A stretch of 64,000 nt of DNA. It comes from Haloplanus rubicundus (GTDB lineage: Archaea > Halobacteriota > Halobacteria > Halobacteriales > Haloferacaceae). The DNA lies in contig NZ_CP031148.1 of assembly GCF_003342675.1 (NCBI RefSeq), positions 248,001 through 312,000 of the forward strand. The letters are read 5' to 3'. The notes beneath the pieces are model-generated. The model was not told where the DNA came from. It worked only from the letters and a program-made list of their open reading frames with translations, and did no database searches. The translations under genes were made by a program, and so were the position numbers. Below, piece after piece: positions 44,513 through 51,919 of the stretch. The first letter of the stretch is position 1; every line of letters starts with the position of its first letter.

Positions 44513-44585
44513 CCTCGCGAGCGGCCGGGGCGGGACCCCCCGATCCGGCACAACACCTACGCCGGGGGCACACGAACCCGCCGGC

Positions 44586-45737
44586 ATGGTCGATCAATCG
44601 GTGCAGGGATCCGTTCGGGGCACCCTGCTCCGCGGCGGAACGAGCCGTGGGCTGTACGTGACACCCGACCGGTTGCCGCCGGCCGGCGAGCGGCGGGACG
44701 AGATTCTCGTCGAGCTGTTCGGAACGCCCGACCCGCTACAGATCGACGGCATCGGCGGCGGGAACTCCCACACGAGCAAGGTGATGATCGTCGACGAGTC
44801 CGACCGTCCGGACGCCGATATCGAGTACACGTTCGGCCAAGTCGGGATCGAGAACGCGACCGTCGACTGGTCGGGCAACTGCGGGAATCTGACGAGCGGC
44901 GTCGGCGTCTTCGCGCTGTTGTCGGGGCTCGCCAGCGCCGAGAGCCCGGAGACGGAGCTGTGCCTCTACAATACGAACACGGACACGTACGTCGATCAGG
45001 TCGTTCCGATCACCGACGGAGAACCGGCGGTCCACGGCGAGTACCACGTCGACGGAATTCCGGGGACGGGTGCGCGGATCGATTCGTACTTCCGGGACCC
45101 GGGTGGCTCCGTCACCGGCCAGCTACTGCCGACCGGCGAACGCCGCGAGACGGTCACGGTCGACGGCGAGGACTACCCCGTCTCCATCGTCGACGTCGCG
45201 AACCCCAACGTGTTCCTCAGGGCGCGCGATCTCGGGCTCGACGGCACGGAGCTTCCGGACGAGTTGGACGACCCGGACCTGCTGGACCGACTCGAACTGA
45301 TACGGGGTGCAGCGTGCGAGCGACTCGGTCTCGTCGACGATAGACGCAATGCGGTCGACGAGCGACCGGCGATCCCACAGATCGCGCTGGTGTCCGACCC
45401 GCAGTCGTTCGGGACCGTCTCGGGCGGACGGGTGGACGACGACGACATCGACATCACGTCCCGTATCGTGACGACGGGGACGCCCCACCACTCCTACGCG
45501 ACGACCGGCGCGATGTGCCTCGCCGCGGCGACCCGACTCGACGGGACGATCCCGGCCGAGTTCGTCCGCGGGACCGACGGACCGGACGTGACCATCGGCC
45601 ACCCGAAGGGAACGATCACCATCGGCGTCGAGACGGCGACGCGCGCCGGCGAGACGACGGTCGAGCGTGTCCGCGTCGGTCGTACGGCCCGATTACTCGT
45701 CGACGGCAGACTGTTCTATCGCCACGTTCCCGGATGA
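44586..45737 (+). CDS. PrpF-family acid isomerase (methylaconitate/methylitaconate isomerase-like)
   Basis: 383-residue protein with two DapF-like halves. LLRGGTSRGLYV, DGIGGGNSHTSKVMIVD (with the catalytic Lys of the SHTSKV motif) and GNCGNLTSGVGVFAL in the first half, ITSRIVTTGTPHHSYATTGAMCLA in the second, are PrpF signatures. The family includes 2-methylaconitate cis-trans isomerase, 3-methylitaconate delta-isomerase and 4-oxalomesaconate tautomerase. No AcnD-type hydratase is next to it here, so the methylcitrate cycle is only one option. Likely isomerises an unsaturated branched acid before hydration and cleavage by the neighbouring lyase. Confidence 0.85.
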   Translation: MVDQSVQGSVRGTLLRGGTSRGLYVTPDRLPPAGERRDEILVELFGTPDPLQIDGIGGGNSHTSKVMIVDESDRPDADIEYTFGQVGIENATVDWSGNCGNLTSGVGVFALLSGLASAESPETELCLYNTNTDTYVDQVVPITDGEPAVHGEYHVDGIPGTGARIDSYFRDPGGSVTGQLLPTGERRETVTVDGEDYPVSIVDVANPNVFLRARDLGLDGTELPDELDDPDLLDRLELIRGAACERLGLVDDRRNAVDERPAIPQIALVSDPQSFGTVSGGRVDDDDIDITSRIVTTGTPHHSYATTGAMCLAAATRLDGTIPAEFVRGTDGPDVTIGHPKGTITIGVETATRAGETTVERVRVGRTARLLVDGRLFYRHVPG

Positions 45738-45802
45738 CGAGTTCCCGGGTTTCACACCCGCCGGAACACATTTAGCCACGGAATCCCGCGTGGTGATAGA
45801 AG

Positions 45803-47191
45803 ATGCCGCGTGAAACGTTCACACGCAGGGGTTGGCTCGCGGTACTCGCCGGGGGAGTGACCGCGGGCTGTGGCGGGCGATCCGACGCGGGGCGAGACAC
45901 GACGGCGACGACCACGCCGCCCCCGACGACCACGCGGGCGACGCCGACGGAGACGGCGACTCGTGCAGCGGCGACCGCCGGCGACGGGGAGATGGCCGCA
46001 GTCGACGAATCGTTCGAGCAGGGGCCGGGAACCTGTGCGCTGGCGGCGGACCCGATCCCCGACGGGACGTGGCCGATGGTCCACCGCGATCCGGCGGGGA
46101 CGAACGCCTCGCCGACGGCCAACGGCCCGACCGGCTTCCCCCTCAACGAACGCTGGACCATGTCCGCGGTCGACGCGCAGGTCACCTTCCCGGTCGCGGA
46201 CGAGAACTTCGTCTATCTGGTGGCGGCGGACCCCGACTCCGATCCGAGCGTGCCGACGGCGGCCGTGCTGTGTCACGACCCGCGACGCAACGGCGAGATC
46301 CAGTGGCGATACAAGATCGACGCCATGCCCATCGGTCCGCCGGTGGCCGCCGCAGGGCTGGTGTACGTCCCCTTCGGCCCCCGCGACGACGCCCGCGTCC
46401 TCGCCATCGACCGCACGAACGGGGAGTTGCGGAACACCTACGACCTCCCCGGCCGGTTCGTGGGCGAACTGGGCACGGCGGGCACCAGCCTCGTGATGCC
46501 GAGCGAGGACGCCTACCGCGTCGTCGATGCCCGAACCGGCGAGCACTGCTGGTCGTTCACGCCGAATCAGGTGCGCGACTCCGACCGCCGCGACCGGAAG
46601 ATCCGTGCCGCGGCCGTCGGCGACGGCGTCGCCTACATCGGCACGGGCTACCCCGACGGCGAGCCGACGACCGAAATCGGCCACCTGTACGCAGTCGATC
46701 CGTCGGTCCCGGGGATGCGGTGGCACGTTCCGATGAGCGGCCCAGTGGGCCGCATCGCCGTCGCCGACGGCGTCGTCGTCGCGACGACGGGCGACGGCGT
46801 CGCCGGCTTCGCCCCACGGAGCGGCGAGGAACTGTGGACCGCCACCAGCGACGCGTCGGTCCGGCCGGCGACGCTCGCCGTGTCGGACGGCGTCGCCGTC
46901 TACGGGACGCGGCGGACGCTCCACGGCCTCGACGTGTCGAGCGGCGAGGAGCGCTGGTCGCTCCCCTTCGGCGTCCGGGGCGACGTGATCTTCGTCGGCG
47001 ACGTGCTCTACGCCGTGGGCCGGAGCGATCCGACGAGCCAGCGCATCCTGCTCGCTGCCGTCGACGCGGCGTCCGGGCAACTCCGGTGGCAACAGGAGAT
47101 TTACGACCCCATCGTCGACGTGATGGCCGCCAACGGCTACCTCTACAGCATCACGACCGACGGTCGCCTGTTCGCGTTCACGAGCATCTAG
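45803..47191 (+). CDS. PQQ-like beta-propeller lipoprotein
   Basis: 462 residues exported by Tat (TRRGWLAVLAGGVTAGC, lipid anchor at Cys23). A Thr/Pro/Ala-rich spacer (about 30-65) leads to a propeller built of repeated units with Gly-Glu-x-x-W endings, for example GEIQWRYK, GEELWTAT, GEERWSLP and SGQLRWQQ. Such proteins are scaffolds or assembly factors at the cell surface (BamB-like); no quinoprotein catalytic residues are evident. A TATA-like ACATTTAG lies ~30 bases upstream. Its TAG and the SDR stop share CTAG at 47188-47191. Confidence 0.85.
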   Translation: MPRETFTRRGWLAVLAGGVTAGCGGRSDAGRDTTATTTPPPTTTRATPTETATRAAATAGDGEMAAVDESFEQGPGTCALAADPIPDGTWPMVHRDPAGTNASPTANGPTGFPLNERWTMSAVDAQVTFPVADENFVYLVAADPDSDPSVPTAAVLCHDPRRNGEIQWRYKIDAMPIGPPVAAAGLVYVPFGPRDDARVLAIDRTNGELRNTYDLPGRFVGELGTAGTSLVMPSEDAYRVVDARTGEHCWSFTPNQVRDSDRRDRKIRAAAVGDGVAYIGTGYPDGEPTTEIGHLYAVDPSVPGMRWHVPMSGPVGRIAVADGVVVATTGDGVAGFAPRSGEELWTATSDASVRPATLAVSDGVAVYGTRRTLHGLDVSSGEERWSLPFGVRGDVIFVGDVLYAVGRSDPTSQRILLAAVDAASGQLRWQQEIYDPIVDVMAANGYLYSITTDGRLFAFTSI

Positions 47192-47913
47192 ACGAACTCG
47201 ACGGCGCCGCCCGGCCCGTTCGTGAGGTGAACCTCGAAGGGCATCGTGGCGAGGTCGGCCGTCACCAGATCCCAGTACTGCGCTGCGATAGCGTCGGGGT
47301 CGAGGTGTGTCGGCGGGTCGCCGGGGACCACGTCCGGCGGCCGGATCGAGCCGTCGAGGACGACGTGGGCGACGTGGACGCCCTCGGGGCCGAGTTCGCG
47401 CGCGAGCGACTGTGCCATCCCCCGGATCGCGAATTTGGTGGCGGAGAAGCCGAGCGCCCCCTCCTTCCCCCGGACCGAGGTGGTGGCGCCGGTGAAGACG
47501 ACGGTGCCGGCCTCGTCGTCGCCGTCACCGTCGCTGCCGAGCATGTCCGCCACCGCTTCCTTCGCACACAGCAGGGCGCCGCGTGGCCCCGTCGCCAGCG
47601 CGTCGTCGAACTCGTCGACGGCGATGTCCAACCCCTTCCACGGCGTCCCGCTCGCGTTGTAGACGAGGACGTCCGTCGGCCCGAACGTCTCGCGGACGGT
47701 TTCGAACGCCGATTCGACCGCCTCGGCGTCGGTGAGATCGGTCGGGACGCCCAGCGCCTCCCCCTCGGCGTCGCCCAGTTCCGCGGCGAGCGAGTCGAGG
47801 TACGGTTCGGAACGGGCGAGCAGCGCGACCCGGCAGCCCTCGGCGGCGAATCGGCGGGCGACGGCGGCACCGAGGCCCGGGCCGACCCCGGCGACGACGG
47901 CGGTTCGTGTCAT
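47188..47913 (-). CDS. Short-chain dehydrogenase/reductase
   Basis: 241-residue SDR with the NAD(P) motif AGVGPGLGAAVARRF near the N-terminus and VYNASGTP at the NAG position. The catalytic Tyr-Lys is not canonical: where YxxxK is expected the sequence reads GFSATKFAIRG, so Tyr is replaced (Phe-Ser) while Lys remains. A reduced or altered activity is possible. The start at 47913 (MTRTAVVAG) fits the family, and a minus-strand TTTTGTCCG box sits ~28 bases before it. The upstream in-frame extension is rejected. Confidence 0.83.
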   Translation of the reverse strand: MTRTAVVAGVGPGLGAAVARRFAAEGCRVALLARSEPYLDSLAAELGDAEGEALGVPTDLTDAEAVESAFETVRETFGPTDVLVYNASGTPWKGLDIAVDEFDDALATGPRGALLCAKEAVADMLGSDGDGDDEAGTVVFTGATTSVRGKEGALGFSATKFAIRGMAQSLARELGPEGVHVAHVVLDGSIRPPDVVPGDPPTHLDPDAIAAQYWDLVTADLATMPFEVHLTNGPGGAVEFV

Positions 47914-47954
47914 GGGTGGGGCGATGGTCGGCGCGGACAAAACGGTTCGGCCGC

Positions 47955-48449
47955 TCACGCCGCACCGGCGAGTCGCTCGCCCGCCGCGACGATCAACAGA
48001 TCGAGGGCCGCGAAGCCCACGCCGGCGACGGCGCCGACCAGCGCCGACACGGGTGCCCCGACGAGGGCGAGCACCGCCACGAAGACGGGGTCGGGGAGGG
48101 CCACGGCCACGGCGACGAGGAGGACGAAGAGGAACCCGACGCCGGTGACGGCACCCCACGTCGCGGCCGGACGGATCGTCTCCCGGAGGCCGTCGAGTCG
48201 CGTCGCCGCCAGCCACCGCCCGTTCGTCCACCAGGTGAGCCCCCAGAGCGCGAGATAGAGGCCGAGGCCGGTGGCCGTGTGGACGCCCTGCAGGAGCGAG
48301 CCGAGGGCGTCGACGGCGTAGAGGATGGCGAGCGGAACGACCAGGAGGGTCGCGGCGTGAAACGACGCCAGCGCCCACCGCAGGAGGGGGTCGGGTGCGG
48401 GCGACGCCCCGTCCGCGGCCGGAGCGGACGTCCCATCGCCGTCAGCCAT
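47955..48449 (-). CDS. Four-helix membrane protein of unknown function
   Basis: 164 residues, an N-terminal disordered stretch (1-22) and four hydrophobic segments (about 27-48, 58-76, 95-115, 122-150). HAATLLVVPLAILYAV and a WTNGRWLAATRLDGL cytoplasmic loop are the only memorable parts. It overlaps the preceding CopD-like gene by eight bases, so they are one operon and possibly one complex. No family name can be given. Confidence 0.65.
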   Translation of the reverse strand: MADGDGTSAPAADGASPAPDPLLRWALASFHAATLLVVPLAILYAVDALGSLLQGVHTATGLGLYLALWGLTWWTNGRWLAATRLDGLRETIRPAATWGAVTGVGFLFVLLVAVAVALPDPVFVAVLALVGAPVSALVGAVAGVGFAALDLLIVAAGERLAGAA

Positions 48450-48879
48450 GCGCCATCACCGCCGCGAGGGCGACGAGGGTAGCGAAGGCGACGGCGGTGA
48501 GCGCGTAGCCGCGTTCGATGGTCCTCGTCGCCGGTGCGGGCGCGTCGCGAGCGGCCCGGACCGTCGCCGACCGGACCGCCGAGCCGACGAGGACGAGGAC
48601 GAGGAGGCCGAGTTTGGCGAGCAACGCCGTGCCCCACCGGCCGCGAGGGATGGCGGGCGCGAGGGCGCCGAGGTTGCCGATGCCCGTCATCACGAGGGCG
48701 CCGAGTGCCCCCCAGAACGCGAACTCGTAGGTCGTCGCGACGGCGAGGGTCGTCTCGCTGTCGGCGACGCGGCTCACGCCCCACGCGAGGATGGCCCCGC
48801 CGAGGGCGACGGCCATCGCGAGGACGTGTAGCCAGCGGACGAACAGGTGGGTGGCGGCGGAGAGCGGGAGGGGGACCAT
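48442..48879 (-). CDS. CopD-like small membrane protein
   Basis: 145 residues with four hydrophobic segments. HLFVRWLHVLAMAVALGGAI resembles the first helix of CopD/YebZ-type membrane proteins, which include conserved His residues near the membrane. It is the first gene of a two-gene operon with the membrane protein at 47955. Copper- or redox-linked function is only suggested by this resemblance. The start is set at MVPLPLSAATHLF; longer frames run antisense through rpiA. Confidence 0.65.
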   Translation of the reverse strand: MVPLPLSAATHLFVRWLHVLAMAVALGGAILAWGVSRVADSETTLAVATTYEFAFWGALGALVMTGIGNLGALAPAIPRGRWGTALLAKLGLLVLVLVGSAVRSATVRAARDAPAPATRTIERGYALTAVAFATLVALAAVMAHG

Positions 48880-48955
48880 ACCGGGACCGACGCCGGTGAG
48901 GGACGTAGTTCCGTCGACCGGGCCGTTTTTGTCGCCGCCGGTGGTGGCTACGCGC

Positions 48956-49654
48956 ATGAAGACGCCCGGCGGATCGGACGCGGCGAAGCGTCGCGCGGGT
49001 GAACACGCCGCCGAAGTCGTGACCGACGGCGACGTGGTGGGGTTGGGGACTGGCAGCACCGCCGCCCACGCCATCCGCGCGCTGGGCCGGGCGGTCGACG
49101 ACGGTCTCGACGTGCGCGGCGTCGCCACCTCCTACGCCTCGCGTGACCTCGCCCGCGAGGTGGGGATACCGGTGGTCGGGCTCGATTCGGTCGAACGGAT
49201 CGACGTGGCCATCGACGGGGCGGATCAGGTCGACGACGGCCTGGCGCTGATCAAGGGCGGCGGCGCGGCCCACGCCCGGGAGAAGGTGGTCGATTCGGCG
49301 GCGGACCGGTTCGTCGTCGTCGTCGACCCCTCGAAGGAGACGCCGGAACTGGACCGCCCGGTCCCGGTAGAGATACTCCCGGACGCGCGAGCGACGATCC
49401 GGCGAGCGCTCCGCGACCTGGGCGGGACGCCGACGCTCCGAACGGCCGAGCGCAAGGACGGACCCGTCGTGACGGACAACGGCAACCTCGTCCTCGACGC
49501 CGACTTCGGCACCGTCGCCGAGCCGAGAGCGCTGGCGACGGATCTCGCGACGATTCCGGGCGTCGTCGAACACGGGTTGTTCGTCGGGCTAGCCGACGAG
49601 GTACACGTCGGACGCGAGGACGGCGTGACGGTACGGCGCGCCGACGACCGATAG
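48956..49654 (+). CDS. rpiA: Ribose-5-phosphate isomerase A
   Basis: Interconverts ribose 5-phosphate and ribulose 5-phosphate in nucleotide synthesis. The 232-residue protein has VVGLGTGSTAAHAI (phosphate loop), DVAIDGADQVD (catalytic Asp), LIKGGGAAHAREKVV (catalytic Glu region is GGAAHAREK) and VVVVDPSKETPEL. Divergent from the CopD-like gene; CCGTTTTTG about 28 bases upstream may be its TATA region. Confidence 0.93.
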   Translation: MKTPGGSDAAKRRAGEHAAEVVTDGDVVGLGTGSTAAHAIRALGRAVDDGLDVRGVATSYASRDLAREVGIPVVGLDSVERIDVAIDGADQVDDGLALIKGGGAAHAREKVVDSAADRFVVVVDPSKETPELDRPVPVEILPDARATIRRALRDLGGTPTLRTAERKDGPVVTDNGNLVLDADFGTVAEPRALATDLATIPGVVEHGLFVGLADEVHVGREDGVTVRRADDR

Positions 49655-49705
49655 CGATAGCGGTCGCTCGACCGCTGAAAAAACGTGAGAAGTTGTCGAG
49701 CCGAC

Positions 49706-49873
49706 TTACAGGTCGCGCGGCTGGACGGTCTTTCGGTCGTTCTGCTCGGCGCGACGGGCGGCGTCGGCGAGCAGTTCCTCGACTTCCTCGTCGAGGGCAT
49801 CGTAGAAGTCCGAAGCGACGTTCTTGTCCTGGAGCGCTTCCTTGACAGCGGCTTTGACGATAAGGTCTGCCAT
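49706..49873 (-). CDS. Small DUF1931/histone-fold-like protein, 55 aa
   Basis: MADLIVKAAVKEALQDKNVA then DFYDALDEEVEELLADAARR and NDRKTVQPRDL, the pattern of short DUF1931 proteins whose two-helix layout and RKTVQPRD end resemble a histone fold. Nucleoid or DNA-related function is inferred, not shown. A minus-strand TATA-like TTATTAATA (about 49896-49904) lies ~27 bases before the ATG. Confidence 0.8.
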   Translation of the reverse strand: MADLIVKAAVKEALQDKNVASDFYDALDEEVEELLADAARRAEQNDRKTVQPRDL

Positions 49874-49958
49874 ACGACCTACACATACTGACCCTTATTA
49901 ATAAGATTTCCCAAATCGGCCGCACGTACCGCCACAGGGGCCGTTCTCGCGCGTTTCG

Positions 49959-49981
49959 CCCCAGATATATAAATACTGGGG
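49959..49981. promoter_or_regulatory. Palindrome CCCCAG/CTGGGG around a TATA-like core
   Basis: CCCCAG at 49959-49964 and CTGGGG at 49976-49981 flank ATATATAAATA. As DNA it could be an operator over a TATA box; as RNA a hairpin. It lies in the gap between the DUF1931 gene and larB, whose other content is the dispersed repeat at 50006. Confidence 0.5.
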
Positions 49982-50005
49982 CCGGAAACCGACATCTACG
50001 AGTGT

Positions 50006-50092
50006 CTGATACGGTTTATTGTAAGTCCGCACCGGTGGTTCGCCGGACCGTCTCGGCGAACCACCGGCAAACAGTTACAATAATCCGTATGA
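50006..50092. repeat. Dispersed palindromic element, copy 2 (best preserved)
   Basis: Outer ends CTGATACGGTTTATTGTAAG and CAGTTACAATAATCCGTATG are near-perfect inverted repeats. The inner stem CCGGTGGTTCGCC pairs exactly with GGCGAACCACCGG around a ten-base loop. The reverse complement matches the copy at 56522 almost base for base. The right end lies 16 bases before larB, and its TTACAATAA is centred ~28 bases upstream of the larB ATG. Confidence 0.88.
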
Positions 50093-50108
50093 CGACCGGA
50101 CGGGGCGT

Positions 50109-50867
50109 ATGCGCGATATTCTCGACGCGGTGGCGAGCGGCGACCTCTCGCCGGCCGAGGCGGAAGCCCGACTCGTCGGGTACGCCACGACGGACGCGGG
50201 CCGGTTCGACGCCGCCCGCGAGCGTCGGCGAGGGATTCCGGAAGCGGTCCTCGCGGAGGGCAAGACACCGGCGGAGGTGGCGTCGATGGCCGAGACGGCA
50301 CTGGAGACGACGGGGCGGGCGTTGATCACCCGGGCCGACGACGCCCACGTCGCCGCCGTCACCGACGGCCTGCCGGCCGACGCGACGGTCGACCACGACG
50401 AACGCGCCCGGACACTCGTCGTCCACGCGCCCGACTTCGACCCGCCGACCATCGACGCGACGGTGGCCGTCGTCACCGCGGGCACCTCCGACGCGGCGGC
50501 GGCGGGCGAGGCGGCGGCCCTCGCCCACGCCGTGGGGGCGACGGTCGAACGCGTCGACGACGTGGGCGTCGCCCACCTCGGCCGCATCGTCGACCACCTC
50601 GACACGCTCCGGGCGGCCGACGTGGCCGTCGTCGCCGCCGGGCGGGAGGGGGCGCTCCCGACGGTGGTCGCCGGCCTCGTCGACACGCCGGTGATCGGGT
50701 TGCCCGTCTCGACCGGCTACGGCCACGGCGGCGAGGGCGAGTCCGCACTCGCCAGCATGCTCCAGTCGTGTACGGTTCTCTCGACGGTCAACATCGACGA
50801 CGGCTTCACCGCAGGCGCCCAGGCGGGACTGATCGCCCGGGCGATTGCGGGTGCGCGCTGCGGCTGA
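50109..50867 (+). CDS. larB: Nickel-pincer cofactor biosynthesis protein LarB
   Basis: Carboxylates and hydrolyses nicotinic acid adenine dinucleotide to pyridine-3,5-dicarboxylate mononucleotide, first step of nickel-pincer nucleotide synthesis. The 252-residue protein has an N-terminal ~90-residue domain (FDAARERRRGIPEAVLAEGKT) and a PurE-like C-terminal domain with VVTAGTSDAAAAGEAA, VVAAGREGALPTVVAGL and PVSTGYGHGGEGESAL. LarE lies at 21260 on the other strand; no larC in the window. Its promoter seems to come from the repeat element just upstream. Confidence 0.93.
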   Translation: MRDILDAVASGDLSPAEAEARLVGYATTDAGRFDAARERRRGIPEAVLAEGKTPAEVASMAETALETTGRALITRADDAHVAAVTDGLPADATVDHDERARTLVVHAPDFDPPTIDATVAVVTAGTSDAAAAGEAAALAHAVGATVERVDDVGVAHLGRIVDHLDTLRAADVAVVAAGREGALPTVVAGLVDTPVIGLPVSTGYGHGGEGESALASMLQSCTVLSTVNIDDGFTAGAQAGLIARAIAGARCG

Positions 50868-50950
50868 GAACCGACCGAATCAGCCCCTGAGACACAGTTT
50901 TTGGACGTTCGTAAACCGTACACGCACGCGCGCGATGCTCCTTTAGGTGT

Positions 50951-50963
50951 GTGTACCGTACAC
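50951..50963. promoter_or_regulatory. Perfect palindrome GTGTAC-C-GTACAC (candidate operator)
   Basis: 13-base dyad 35 bases before the small zinc-finger gene; a second CCGTACACGC half-site lies at about 50918-50927. A TATA-like CTTTAG (50941-50946) sits between them, so the sites bracket a promoter. Confidence 0.4.
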
Positions 50964-50997
50964 GGACTTGCCGGCACCGGTGGTAGCCGGTTCAATC

Positions 50998-51147
50998 ATG
51001 GCACGCTGCGATCACTGCGGGTCACACGTCTCGGAGCGCTTCGCACGGGTGTTCGCCGACGCCAGTGGGCGAATCCTCGCCTGTCCAAGCTGCTCGGCCA
51101 ACGCCGGTATCGCGGAGGCATCGAGGCGTCGCACCCCAAACGCGTAA
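50998..51147 (+). CDS. Zinc-finger miniprotein (DUF7563-like), 49 aa
   Basis: MARCDHCGSHVSERFARVFA followed by GRILACPSCSANAGI: two CxxC pairs forming one treble-clef or ribbon zinc site, as in a family of ~50-residue haloarchaeal proteins I recall as DUF7563. Function unknown. The 225 bases after it (to 51372) show only a TATA-like CATTATAC at 51341-51348 for the next gene. Confidence 0.7.
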   Translation: MARCDHCGSHVSERFARVFADASGRILACPSCSANAGIAEASRRRTPNA

Positions 51148-51372
51148 CCACTGCAGCGACGTTCGACCACCACGCGAAGCCGCCTTCCACGCACAGTTCG
51201 TGTCCGCTCGGTCGTCAGCCCCCGAACGGGCGCCCGTCTCCCCGATTCGCCACCGCAGTCCGGCGACTCGCCGCGGAACGGGCACACCGACGGCTGACGC
51301 CCGGCGACGCGGGAGGGCCACGGCGACGGCGGACGACAACCATTATACCGACGGCTCCGTCTCGACGGACGA

Positions 51373-51624
51373 GTGCACTACGTCTACGTCCTCGAGTGTG
51401 CGGACGGCACCTACTACACGGGCTACACGACGGACGTGGAGCGACGCGTGGCCGAACACGACGCCGGCGAGGGGGCGAAGTACACCCGCGGTCGGACGCC
51501 GGTCGAACTCGTCCACGTCGAGGAGTACGGCACACGGTCGGCGGCGATGAGCCGCGAACACGGCATCAAGTCGCTCTCGCGGCAGGAAAAAGAACGGCTG
51601 GTCGACGGCGCTACACGCGATTGA
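51373..51624 (+). CDS. GIY-YIG nuclease domain protein (UPF0213-like)
   Basis: 83 residues starting from [26 protein letters not shown] gives the split GIY-YIG (YVY...YTG), with the catalytic Arg in RRVAEHD and the Glu in [16 protein letters not shown]. Single-domain members of this family are common and their substrates unknown; DNA repair or structure-specific cleavage is assumed. Its end overlaps the convergent zinc-ribbon gene by 14 bases. Confidence 0.85.
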   Translation: MHYVYVLECADGTYYTGYTTDVERRVAEHDAGEGAKYTRGRTPVELVHVEEYGTRSAAMSREHGIKSLSRQEKERLVDGATRD

Positions 51625-51772
51625 TCTGGCGCACCTCGGCCGAGTCGCACTTCGAACACGTCGGCTCGTCGATGTCCGGGTCGGTGCGGAACGTCGCCCC
51701 ACACGCGTCGCACCGATAGACGATGCGTTCGTCGGCGGTGAACACCCGTTTCAGGCTGTCTACGAGTGACAT
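51611..51772 (-). CDS. Zinc-ribbon miniprotein, 53 aa
   Basis: [20 protein letters not shown] then [22 protein letters not shown]: a classical CxxC...CxxC zinc ribbon after a short amphipathic helix. Small zinc ribbons like this accompany many haloarchaeal genes; function unknown. The longer in-frame upstream reading is antisense to the phosphomutase and rejected. Confidence 0.75.
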   Translation of the reverse strand: MSLVDSLKRVFTADERIVYRCDACGATFRTDPDIDEPTCSKCDSAEVRQINRV

Positions 51773-51919
51773 ACGTCTCCCCCAGTTAAGAGCTACCGTG
51801 TCACATGGTAACACTCTTTCGCCGCAGCTTCGAAACTGGACGTTCGTCCAGCGCGACGACAGCGTCGCCCGGGACCGCCCGACGCCCACCTTTTTCTCGT
51901 CCGCCACGGAGGGGAGGAT

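Noticed and set aside
43613-45737. Methylcitrate cycle operon
   Set aside because: PrpB-like and PrpF-like genes alone are insufficient: no methylcitrate synthase or AcnD-type dehydratase adjoins. Kept only as one option for the island.
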